64,000 bases of DNA from Anisakis pegreffii (Eukaryota > Nematoda > Chromadorea > Rhabditida > Anisakidae): positions 245,919 to 309,918 of the forward strand of contig JAPYMA010003025.1 of the NCBI GenBank assembly GCA_035041965.1. The letters run 5' to 3'. Of the stretch, positions 53,701 through 64,000 are shown in pieces (position 1 is the stretch's first letter; each line of letters starts with the position of its first letter). The position numbers and the translations under genes are program-made. Under the pieces are notes generated by a model that had not been told where the DNA came from, did not search any database, and saw only the letters and a program-made list of their open reading frames with translations.

Positions 53701-54476
53701 TCATGCCATCAATCGCGTGGTGAAGAGCACACGATACGCCCTCTAATACGCCATTATATTCAATGTAATAACCTAATCTCAGTTAGCGAACGGCATCTTG
53801 AATGACCGAAAGCACTGATGATGCATAGTGAATCATTTGTTTTTCAAACTTCGGCGAAAAATTTTCTCGAGAAAACAGAGCAGTTCATTTGACCATTTGT
53901 GATTAGAACAAAAACGAGATGAAATGATTCTGCGTTGAACAATACAATAGAACATAACTACGTGCATTACGAATGCATACCATTTTATACAAGAGTAAAT
54001 GTTTCATGCAATTTTGAAATTTTTTCTCGGATCAAGTGATATTTTTCGAAACAAACGATCAAAAACACACAGAAATACTTCCCTCTGATGAAAATGCTCA
54101 ACGAAGTAATCCACATTCACAAATGTCCGTCTAATAACCAATATCAAGTTGAGTATCTCTTCTCAAAGGTATTCTCAGAAAATCATAGGGTTTTGCCCAG
54201 TAAAGATTTCAAGTACGAGAGTGATGGAATCATAATGGAATAACGACCAAGTGGACATCGATAAACATCTCCTGATGATGACATTAAGCAATGTGAGCAT
54301 AATCACCGAAACATGTAAAAATCATATACTATGAATCACAATCAAATCGGTGATCATGATTCCACAAGTTTTATGAAACAGCCGCAGTTGATTTGTGTGC
54401 AAAATTCGCGGGTAGCACTGGGCAGATGCTGCAGACTGAACAATGTTTTGGACTGTTGCTTTGAGTTGAGGCACCC
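50781..54476. other. Gene-poor region
   Basis: No firm gene. The best candidate is the C-terminal part of the minus-strand ORF at 51408-51109, from about 51250 down: IIECLKNMFENSGLALRTVL, then KCAKNSNPVNDCPAYEYNK. Its spaced Cys resemble secreted nematode domains, but I found no signal exon. Other ORFs (52490-52882, 53258-53479, 53551-53805) look random. Confidence 0.4.
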
Positions 54477-54770
54477 TCAACAATACGACCAGCCTAGTTT
54501 CAGCCAAAAAATACCCTCTGCAATGGGCATTGGTTGGATCATGCTGAGTGCGCTCCGTAGAGAGACCGATTTTGAGCGTGGAAAACTCCCGTATATCCCA
54601 AGACGCAGATGATGTTGAGCACATGGACCCGATCTGCGTCGCCAATACTTCCTATCCAAATCATTGTGGTAATAACTCTTCTGTTCGGTGCCCATCATCT
54701 CTTCATGAGACGGTTCATTGCTCATTGGGGTAGCCGTGACATCCGAGATCGCACTTGAAATCAAAAACAT
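54477..54770 (-). CDS. Small precursor, paralogue B (5' end uncertain)
   Basis: 97 codons from Met at 54770. The N-terminus MFLISSAISDVTA is hydrophobic and its frame stays open and hydrophobic upstream (IIFIF), so the true start or a first exon may lie further out. The body contains a tribasic site (RKYWRRRSGPC), a likely proprotein cleavage point, and ends LRSALSMIQPMPIAEGIFW then LKLGWSYC-stop. This matches the end of the gene at 49905-50780: LR-[NS]-ALS-[IM]-IQP, WLK, W and a final Cys before the stop. The coding DNA is also alike there (TGGCTGAAAC, CARCC-like and TTGTTGA words). The N-terminal halves do not align by eye. No known family is recognised. Confidence 0.55.
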   Translation of the reverse strand: MFLISSAISDVTATPMSNEPSHEEMMGTEQKSYYHNDLDRKYWRRRSGPCAQHHLRLGIYGSFPRSKSVSLRSALSMIQPMPIAEGIFWLKLGWSYC

Positions 54771-57008
54771 TTGAAATATGAAAATTATTTGAATGGAACT
54801 TTGAAAGAAATTCGCAACATTGTCCCAAATATATAACGGCTATAGGGTAAGAACTGTTTTTTCTTCAAGTGGGCTGATCTCTAAGTAATGAAACATATTT
54901 CTGATACTATAAGCTGGACTCTCTTCGCATACTTTCTTACCGTAGAAATTGTTTGGCTTAACAGACTAATGAAGAAATATTGTTCGTTTCATTTGATGAC
55001 AATGATACGCAACACGCAATAAATGATTCATGATCTGTACTTTACAATATTATGTAATTTTTTTCCTCAATAAGTACAATATGCTTGTAAGATCGATGCG
55101 GAAAATACATATTCAAATTTCTATTCATGATAAAGGTGATATTTTTGCTGTTATTCGAATATTTGCTGCAGTTGTTCACTGGAGATCATGGAATATCATC
55201 GATCAATCTGCCCTTAATAAGTTGTTCGCTTCGGTTCGAAATACTCCAAGACAAAAATATCCTTACTTGGAATCTATCTGTACGTTAAAATCCACTACTT
55301 TTTAGCAAATAATGTTGATTTCTGAATGCATGGTTCGCATCTGTTCCTAAGATATTTGTAGTATTGCTATCGTTATCGTGATCAGAAACAAGTCAGCATA
55401 GTTCATTGCACTCTTTCATATCCAGTAAATCTTTCTCCTTTCATAATCAAGTTTTTTTCTCGTGAATTTGCTGATGCAGGTGTAGCAGGTGCAAAAATAG
55501 CAATTTCATTCCTAACGGTACTCACATTTTATTTAGATGAATTGAGTTAAGTCCGAAAATAGCACGTTTGTAAATTTTTGCACTCTGCGCATACATTAAA
55601 TACGGACACGGAAACTCGGAATTATTATTGACAATTCATTATCGTGAAGAAACAAGTGAAAATTACCTGCTATAATGTATTGAATCATCCACCTGGGCAA
55701 ACACACTACAAACAATATTCATTGTTATGAACAATTTATAGTTCACGAGCATATTCCTGGAAATAATCGAATAATGCAACAAGTTGGATATGATTTGAGG
55801 GTACTCTCGTTTCAACAACAGAAAGTATTTTACAACTGAGGAGGGAAAATTCGATAAAGGAATCCATGCTTATAGTTATGGCTGATTTGAGATCACAATT
55901 TGTTTGCTAATGGTAAGTAAGCTTATCGTTAGATAAATTAACGAACTCTACTCATTGTCAGATGTCGCAAGCTCGTAACATTAATTTGCATTCTTTCTTT
56001 CTTCAATATTAACTCGTATCGATTCTATAAATCATTAAAGAGATATTGATTTCATTCATACAAATACATTTGAATTGTATCATCCTACAAATCTTTCATT
56101 CAAGTATTCTATCATTTTATCATCTTATGCAAATGCTTACAATCGCATTCTGATCTTAATTGTAATATTGTCGTATGATTCATCGTTACTTTACCTCAAC
56201 CTTTATCTATAAATTGTAACAATACCAAATTTCTATCAAATATCAATCAATCGTATAAAATTGTAATGGTTGCGGGTATCGCGAATCATTTAGCTCATCT
56301 ATCTAAAAATTAACAACCAAGTCGTTTTCGGCAGCTGCATGAACAGAAAACTTCAATTCTTGTATTCGACTTCTATCACAAATTCGTCGTTTGTATATCC
56401 TTAAGTCACGCCTTCAATACTTTAATATTTAAGCCTTAAATATTATTAGATTATTGGGTTTCGATTCGTTCATCCAGTTTCGCCACCAGGTTATCAGTTC
56501 CGTTCCTCCGTTCGGTCGTCAATTTTCCGCCTACGACTAAATTCAAGTATGTCCCCGATGAGAAGTGTGCCTCCGTTTCATTTAATCCAACCAAGCTGCG
56601 TTCCCGTCCCTCATCGTGTCACACCAAATCAAGTCGTGTTATCCGATCCGCGCCGTGTCAACTTAAAGTTTGCCATCACTGACTACTCCCCTACCTGCGT
56701 CAATCCTATTTCCTCTTTCTAAGTTCAGTTCCTATCGCAGTTATTCGCTAACATCGACATCATCCTTAACGCTAACTTTCAACTACCATTACTCTCCTGA
56801 GCCTCGCGACCATATCAAAGTTATCTTCACTGTAGCTCCACCGTAATCATTATCATCTTAACTCTACCATAACTATCGACATTGTCACATTCGTTCTTGT
56901 GCATTACCTACTCCATTTACCGTTCTTTACAAAATAAATCAATTCTGCTAGTGAATAAAAACGCACTCTATCAATACCACTAGACAACAAATCCAATTCT
57001 TTATTACT

Positions 57009-57181
57009 CACAAATTACGCAAACAATTTCAAATTATTCACTTCACAGCGCAAGACAGCCAGATTAGATTTCGATTGAAGAGTTAGGTTTTTCGAAATTT
57101 TTATGGATCGTCATTTATTTCGCTTCTAAAATATCTGAAAAATAGTCACAAACTACAAAAGCAATTTCAAATTATTCACTT
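57009..57181. repeat. 35-bp direct repeat, two copies 138 bp apart
   Basis: Copies at 57009-57043 and 57147-57181 share CAATTTCAAATTATTCACTT exactly and a similar 15-bp left part. They bracket 103 bp and could be duplicated flanks or terminal repeats of a small element. Confidence 0.65.
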
Positions 57182-57299
57182 TATTTGGGAGGTTCAGCCA
57201 CTATTATCCACTACATCAGAGTTGAATAACGAAATGAATGACTATGCGATCTGGTCGCATTGTTCCAAGTAACCAATCTATTAGTGTTTTCCGAGAAGT

Positions 57300-57313
57300 C
57301 CCCGAATTCGGGG
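57300..57313. repeat. Perfect 14-bp GC-edged palindrome
   Basis: CCCCGAATTCGGGG is self-complementary with no spacer and sits in an isolated GC-rich block within AT-rich DNA. Confidence 0.85.
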
Positions 57314-57830
57314 TCCCTTTCCCCGATCCTTTTCGTGCGGCGGCCATTTTTAGGGACTCTCCCCATCCCCGACTTGTCCTTCTCTCCCCGCACAACACTA
57401 CAACGTATCACTTCAACTGACAACTTATCAAATCATAATTTTTTTCAGATATTCTTTCTTTTACGTGCAAAAACTATTTCGTTTCCGTTTTGAGTACAAA
57501 ATAATCATAGAACTTTTGCAACATTGAAAAATTGCTCGTCAGATGTTATCATCATGAATCTTCCACCTTGATGATTCCTTCCAAATTAATAGTGCATCAT
57601 CCGTAAGTGCCTGTTGTAATCAGCAAACAATCCGCTTCAATACTTTTCATGTTTGGTCTTGACATTGTTCGTATCTAATCAAATCAATCTTATGCGTGAA
57701 TGAGGGATTCATTGGTGATGAAATTAGCTGCACCGCTTTTCAAATCTTCAATGTTCACTAGCAGTGATGGCAGAAAAGAGTCGAAAAAAACAATTGTTCA
57801 TGGCGTGAATAGTACCTCTGAGCCCTCGTA

Positions 57831-57882
57831 ACTACGGTAACTAGCCATGCCCACAAATTACGGTAGTTGGCCACGCCCGCAC
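57831..57882. repeat. Two tandem copies of a 26-bp unit with CACGCCC-like boxes
   Basis: ACTACGGTAACTAGCCATGC with CCACAA is followed directly by ATTACGGTAGTTGGCCACGC with CCGCA. Each copy ends in a C-rich box; the second, CCACGCCC, resembles a KLF/SP factor site. Regulatory use is inference. Confidence 0.6.
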
Positions 57883-58222
57883 TTGGCGAAGACGTTAGGA
57901 ATCGAGTAAAGACACGAACGGTTGAAAAATCAGAAACGGTCACACACATTCATCTGTTTCAGTGACGAGGAATGATCGATGCTAATTTATTATTTAATTT
58001 AATTTTATGTTGTAAGTGTTAGATCCCAACATGCAAGCTTTGTTGTGCTTACAAGCTAATGAAAGACCATCTGGAGTACGCACATGCATTCATAAATTTC
58101 TCGTCATTTTGGCCCCATCCACTTTTAGTAGCCAGCACCAATGATAATATTAGTGGTGAGAATTTCTATGAGATTCTGAACAGCAATCGGCGAATGGGAT
58201 CGTTGCATCAAACTGCCCATTA

Positions 58223-58320
58223 CTATTATAACCTTGTAATTATAAATAACCTTGTAATAACTTGTATCAGCAATAAACATTGTAATACCTTGCAATAATA
58301 TCACCTTGTAATAATAAACC
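58223..58320. repeat. Degenerate short repeat ACCTTGTAATAA
   Basis: The word ACCTTGTAAT or close variants (ACTTGTAT, CATTGTAATACC, CCTTGCAATAAT) recurs four to six times in about 100 bp. Confidence 0.6.
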
Positions 58321-59599
58321 ATCAACGTAATTCTGATCAATCTCAGACCTAATCAATTCATATTTATGAAAATAACCACCTTCTAAACACGACTGAGAAC
58401 AACCGATTCGTTATAGTATTTGCGAGAGTAATCGCTCATTTCCTTGCAATTCTCAAATCAGCAAATCAGATACAAGGCTTTTTCAGTTTCAAGTTTTTCT
58501 TTCCCAAATACGATGCAAACAGTCGTGATAAAACCGCAACATTTCTAGAGGCGCCATCTTTGTCAGGGTTGTATGCCACAATTTGCTTGACTCTTTGTAA
58601 TATTCACAAACAATTTCTCCATTTTTACTGTGTCGCCTTCATATTTTTCGATATTTTTTAAACGTTTTCGGTCTGCTGATGCTTTCATTACTTTCAGCAT
58701 TTTCAGGTATATTGCCGATGTTTTAATTTCGAATTATTTCCTGGGTTGCGTTTCCACTCATTCAAGTCATCTCATCACATTTGTTAGTAGTGGTATTAAA
58801 ACCTACTAAAATTATTATGCGTATAATCTGCTTCTTCATTCCTCCATTCCATCATCTCGAGTAGAAGTTCATAAATGGAGGAAAGTCTTGAAATAAATGA
58901 ATGGAAGTAACAAGCAATGCGAATTTGGCTTGCTTTCAAACGTGGCAACTTGGCGCTGCTCTAGTAATTGACTTCATCTTAAAAGCGGGAATTCAAAAAA
59001 TTCTGGAAATATCCGTCACAGACCAATCGTCTGGGCGTTTTTGAAGGGGCCAGCTGGTCGCTAGACGGGTTCCGAAGTGCCGTTTCGCGACCAGAGGCCC
59101 AGAGGAAAAAAGCCTGACTTCCAGTTCGAACTTATTTTCAGGAGGGACAAATTTCGTCAACTCCAAACAACTGAGATGGCACCCCAAACCAAGACTGCCC
59201 AAGACTTTCATAGACACCAGCAACCCCAACTGGAAATCAGGCTGAATCAAATACCGCCCAGCTAATGAACAACCGCTGTATGCTTGCTGCACCCCACATA
59301 TCCTACGATCCCACAACCACTAACTTGCTGCCACAATTAGACTCAAATTCCCCCATCCGAAAGTTAAATTTTGATTCGTTGATCGGCAGTCTAGAGAAAA
59401 ACGCAAGCAATAGCCATTCACTAGTTGGACAGCACTTTTGAAAGAGCTCTTTTGACCACACGAAGTGGCCGGAAGACGAAGTTCCATAAAAAGCTCTTTC
59501 AAAGAAGAAAAACAAGAAAAATAAACGAAAACATAGCAACACCCCCCTCCCCAAAACTTTTAATCCTTTCACATAATTCAGATCAGAAATGAAAACATG

Positions 59600-59735
59600 A
59601 AAACATACACCACATTGCAGCATATAAATATCACAATATACAACAAATACCACATCACAGCATACAAACGTCACAATATGCAAACATATCACATCACAGC
59701 ATACAACCAATCACATTATCATAATATCACAAATA
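59600..59735. repeat. Minisatellite of about 40 bp, three copies
   Basis: CCACATTGCAGCAT (59610), CCACATCACAGCAT (59650) and TCACATCACAGCAT (59689) begin three imperfect units, each followed by TCACAATAT-like or TCACATTAT sequence. Confidence 0.7.
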
Positions 59736-60984
59736 GTACAGTATAACAGAAAAAACATCAGCACATTAATTCATAACGGTGACCAATTCCTCATCGTCAC
59801 GGCAAACGGATGGCTTTAATTTGCCTCACGCATTATCGCCAAGTAGAACATTGCTATAGCGTGATAAATTTGTTATCATCAGATTGAACCACAAAGGAAT
59901 ATTTCTAAAAATTATAGCGTATTATTCATTCAAAATAAATCCGACTAAACTTATTCAAGTATCCCAAATCACCGAGCACGGTTACCTAGTCCGTTACTAC
60001 GTTCGGAAAAAAAAGCTGATGAAGGATGGACGATTACGGGAGGAATGAACTCATTGCCGTCATGACATGCCATGACAATCCTAAACTCATCGAAAGCGAC
60101 GAATACTGACGACTCGTTGATTCTTTCACGCGATTTCAGTGTAATGTATGGTAACATGTGGAGAAATATTTATGCAGCTGTCGCGCCGCGCACCATTGAT
60201 ATTTTCAAATTTATTCCAATATCGGCAAAGTTTTGAGTTAAGTTCCAGGCAGAAGCATCAAACTTCAGCCCTTCCCTATCATGTGACTTCTAATTGCACC
60301 CTGGTAGTTTGGGCGGGATCCCTATGCACTTTGTGATTGTACCTCGCTCATGGAACGCCACCAAAACATGCCTAGCAATTTTCCCCACCATTATGCCTGG
60401 CGTGACAGCATCAAAAACACGATAATGATCAACGAGAGGAGGAACACGGTGATGACCGCACGAAGCAATCACATAAACAATAACGCGAAATAACTGCATA
60501 AATAACTACAAACAACAACACCAAGGGGAAAATCAAACGAATATACACATAAACATGAGATTTCAATACCCATATCCAATCGCACAATTTGAAACAGAAT
60601 AAACGAACAAGTTAAGAAAGAATATCTTGAAACCGAAATCTAATTAAGTCAGCTGCTATTATTTCAACATGAAAGTAGTTTGAGGTCGATTGAACCTAAC
60701 GCTGATACCCGGCTTTCAGTTGCTCAAGTTATCAACTGGGTGTTCGAATGATAAAGTTTGAGAAAATTTAATGATGTTACCCCGAAAACACTTCTTCAAA
60801 AACACTGTCTTTATAGCTTACAGATCAACTCATTCCAACCCTAAGAAGACGCTGTGCTAATAAGCAAAAGAAAATTCTAACCTATATGCACAGATCAAAC
60901 CATATTGATCCAATTCAACCCTAGCTCGTGACATAAGCTCTCGAAACTGATCACCTATTAAAAACAGAAGCAAAGACTTATTAA

Positions 60985-63900
60985 GTACCTTATTAGCACT
61001 TACGACAGACAATAACTGCATTGGCAAGGGAATTAAGGATGTCATCATAAAAGTGTATGAATGCCGTCATGACACTAGCTAATAGATAAGCTTCGGCGAG
61101 TAACCACAAACACCTGAGACTTCGAGTCACCAGTCAGCGACTCGACTCTACAGGATGAGTGGTCCAGGCGAACTTTCCAGACCTACCGCTAACTTCATAA
61201 GGCGATTCATACCCTACGTTAGTGAAACTGAATTTTTAGGGAATATTTTCTTCACTTGATATGCCAGTACAGCCATTATCAACACCTGATGATAGCTCTC
61301 CCAGAAACTAACTCAGAAGTTATTTTCAATAGGATAACTTTAGACCATTCGATTGGATTGTATGGGGTTATCGAGTATCTTAGTAGCACAAGTGATGAAT
61401 GATAACTACACTGGCAATGGACATAAGGATATCATCATAGATTTGTATGAATGCCATCATGACACTAGCTAATAGATAAGCTTCGGCGAGTAACCACAAA
61501 CACCTGAGACTTCGAGTCACCAGTCAGCGACTCGACTCTACAGGATGAGTGGTCCAGGCGAACTTTCCAGACCTACCGCTAACTTCATAAGGCGATTCAT
61601 ACCCTAGGTTAGTGAAACTCAATTTTTAGGGAATATTTTCTTCACTTGATATGCCAGTACAGCCATTATCAACACCTGATGATAGCTCTCCCAGAAACTA
61701 ACTCAGAAGTTATTTTCAATAGGATAACTTTAGACCATTCGATTGGATTGTATGGGGTTATCGAGTATCTTAGTAGCACAAGTGATGAATGATAACTACA
61801 CTGGCAATGGACATAAGGATATCATCATAGATTTGTATGAATGCCATCATGACACTAGCTAATAGATAAGCTTCGGCGAGTAACCACAAACACCTGAGAC
61901 TTCGAGTCACCAGTCAGCGACTCGACTCTACAGGATGAGTGGTCCAGGCGAACTTTCCAGACCTACCGCTAACTTCATAAGGCGATTCATACCCTAGGTT
62001 AGTGAAACTCAATTTTTAGGGAATATTTTCTTCACTTGATATGCCAGTACAGCCATTATCAACACCTGATGATAGCTCTCCCAGAAACTAACTCAGAAGT
62101 TATTTTCAATAGGATAACTATAGACCATTCGATTGGATTGTATGGGGTTATCGAGTATCTTAGTAGCACAAGTGATGAATGATAACTACACTGGCAATGG
62201 ACATAAGGATATCATCATAGATTTGTATGAATGCCATCATGACACTAGCTAATAGATAAGCTTCGGCGAGTAACCACAAACACCTGAGACTTCGAGTCAC
62301 CAGTCAGCGACTCGACTCTACAGGATGAGTGGTCCAGGCGAACTTTCCAGACCTACCGCTAACTTCATAAGGCGATTCATACCCTAGGTTAGTGAAACTC
62401 AATTTTTAGGGAATATTTTCTTCACTTGATATGCCAGTACAGCCATTATCAACACCTGATGATAGCTCTCCCAGAAACTAACTCAGAAGTTATTTTCAAT
62501 AGGATAACTATAGACCATTCGATTGGATTGTATGGGGTTATCGAGTATCTTAGTAGCACAAGTGATGAATGATAACTACACTGGCAATGGACATAAGGAT
62601 ATCATCATAGATTTGTATGAATGCCATCATGACACTAGCTAATAGATAAGCTTCGGCGAGTAACCACAAACACCTGAGACTTCGAGTCACCAGTCAGCGA
62701 CTCGACTCTACAGGATGAGTGGTCCAGGCGAACTTTCCAGACCTACCGCTAACTTCATAAGGCGATTCATACCCTACGTTAGTGAAACTCAATTTTTAGG
62801 GAATATTTTCTTCACTTGATATGCCAGTACAGCCATTATCAACACCTGATGATAGCTCTCCCAGAAACTAACTCAGAAGTTATTTTCAATAGGATAACTT
62901 TAGACCATTCGATTGGATTGTATGGGATTATGGAGTATCTTAGTAGCACAAGTGATGAATGATAACTACACTGGCAATGGACATAAGGAAATCATCATAG
63001 ATTTGTATGAATGCCATCATGACACTAGCTAATAGATAAGCTTCGGCGAGTAACCACAAACACCTGAGACTTCGAGTCACCAGTCAGCGACTCGACTCTA
63101 CAGGATGAGTGGTCCAGGCGAACTTTCCAGACCTACCGCTAACTTCATAAGGCGATTCATACCCTACGTTAGTGAAACTCAATTTTTAGGGAATATTTTC
63201 TTCACTTGATATGCCAGTACAGCCATTATCAACACCTGATGATAGCTCTCCCAGAAACTAACTCATAAGTTATTTTCAATAGGATAACTTTAGACCATTC
63301 GATTGGATTGTATGGGATTATGGAGTATCTTAGTAGCACAAGTGATGAATGATAACTACACTGGCAATGGACATAAGGAAATCATCATAGATTTGTATGA
63401 ATGCCATCATGACACTAGCTAATAGATAAGCTTCGGCGAGTAACCACAAACACCTGAGACTTCGAGTCACCAGTCAGCGACTCGACTCTACAGGATGAGT
63501 GGTCCAGGCGAACTTTCCAGACCTACCGCTAACTTCATAAGGCGATTCATACCCTAGGTTAGTGAAACTCAATTTTTAGGGAATATTTTCTTCACTTGAT
63601 ATGCCAGTACAGCCATTATCAACACCTGATGATAGCTCTCCCAGAAACTAACTCAGAAGTTATTTTCAATAGGATAACTTTAGACCATTCGATTGGATTG
63701 TATGGGGTTATCGAGTATCTTAGTAGCACAAGTGATGAATGATAACTACACTGGCAATGGACATAAGGATATCATCATAGATTTGTATGAATGCCATCAT
63801 GACACTAGCTAATAGATAAGCTTCGGCGAGTAACCACAAACACCTGAGACTTCGAGTCACCAGTCAGCGACTCGACTCTACAGGATGAGTGGTCCAGGCG

Positions 63901-64000
63901 AACTTTCCAGACCTACCGCTAACTTCATAAGGCGATTCATACCCTACGTTAGTGAAACTCAATTTTTAGGGAATATTTTCTTCACTTGATATGCCAGTAC
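60985..64000. repeat. 390-bp tandem satellite array, continues past window end
   Basis: The anchor AATAGATAAGCTTCGGCGAG occurs at 61081, 61471, 61861, 62251, 62641, 63031, 63421 and 63811, exactly 390 bp apart each time. The left edge fades into unique DNA around 60985-61040, where the first unit is visibly diverged (GCCGTCATGAC against GCCATCATGAC). Internal units differ by only a few substitutions and no indels. No ORF spans a unit. Each unit has a hairpin-capable segment (TCGAGTC, 10-nt loop, GACTCGA). It bears no resemblance to 5S rRNA and has no SL1 sequence. Confidence 0.97.

Larger units (their letters stand above)
54771..60984. other. Gene-poor, repeat-dotted region
   Basis: About 6.2 kb with no supported gene. 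The plus-strand stretch 56300-56960 is unusually rich in pyrimidine-biased, C-containing sequence and stands out from its AT-rich surroundings without holding an ORF. The GC-rich block at 57215-57420 has open frames on both strands that mirror each other, a composition effect. Distinct repeats are listed separately. Confidence 0.5.

Noticed and set aside
54331..54612. Plus-strand ORF opposite small precursor B
   Set aside because: The minus strand carries the paralogous C-terminal motif; the plus frame shows none.
59303..59710. 135-codon minus-strand ORF
   Set aside because: Its Cys/Val-rich N-terminal part is the translation of the 40-bp minisatellite on the reverse strand; the rest has no recognisable features.
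61071..61140. A tRNA gene in each satellite unit
   Set aside because: A- and B-box-like words are present, but the T-arm and acceptor stem do not pair, so it is not a tRNA; kept only as a low-level SINE-origin idea.
60985..64000. CRISPR array or rRNA/SL cluster as an explanation of the tandem array
   Set aside because: Units are 390 bp with no short repeat-spacer alternation, no 5S or SL1 sequence, and the host is a nematode.

Overview
The window is nuclear DNA of a nematode. The evidence is AT-rich sequence, multi-exon genes with short introns ending in TTTCAG, a cuticle collagen of nematode type with an RNKR processing site, and TTTCAG acceptors a few bases upstream of start codons, as expected for trans-spliced genes. 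I cannot name the species. All exon models below were built by hand from reading frame, splice-site phase and family resemblance; no alignment was run.

Layout. 1-6295 (minus) is the motor-domain half of a class II myosin heavy chain whose tail lies outside the window. 6.3-14.4 kb is gene-poor. 14.4-19.2 kb (plus) is a 12-exon BPI/LBP-family secreted lipid-binding protein with a perfect 23-bp hairpin in one intron. 20.8-21.7 kb holds doubtful small minus-strand ORFs. 21.9-23.2 kb (plus) is an intronless, intact fumarase-like ORF whose catalytic signatures are gone. 25.3-27.5 kb (plus) is a Tyr/Pro-rich protein, possibly a muscle filament component. 28.4-34.3 kb (minus) holds BET1 (ER-Golgi SNARE) and a complete 13-exon ribophorin I (oligosaccharyltransferase subunit). 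36.8-37.9 kb (plus) is a two-exon cuticle collagen. 39.3-48.5 kb (plus) is a complete 28-exon CPSF1, the large cleavage/polyadenylation subunit.

The right part is gene-poor. It carries two small minus-strand precursor-like genes, at 49.9-50.8 and 54.5-54.8 kb, that share an unrecognised C-terminal motif ending in Cys-stop. It also has several degenerate repeats and, from about 61.0 kb to the window end, a 390-bp satellite array.

The genes do not form one pathway. Ribophorin I, BET1, the collagen, the BPI-like protein and the small precursors all concern the secretory route; myosin and perhaps the Tyr-rich protein concern muscle or contractility; CPSF1 is nuclear. The items most worth pursuing are the fumarase pseudoenzyme, the pair of small precursor paralogues, and the satellite with linked variants.
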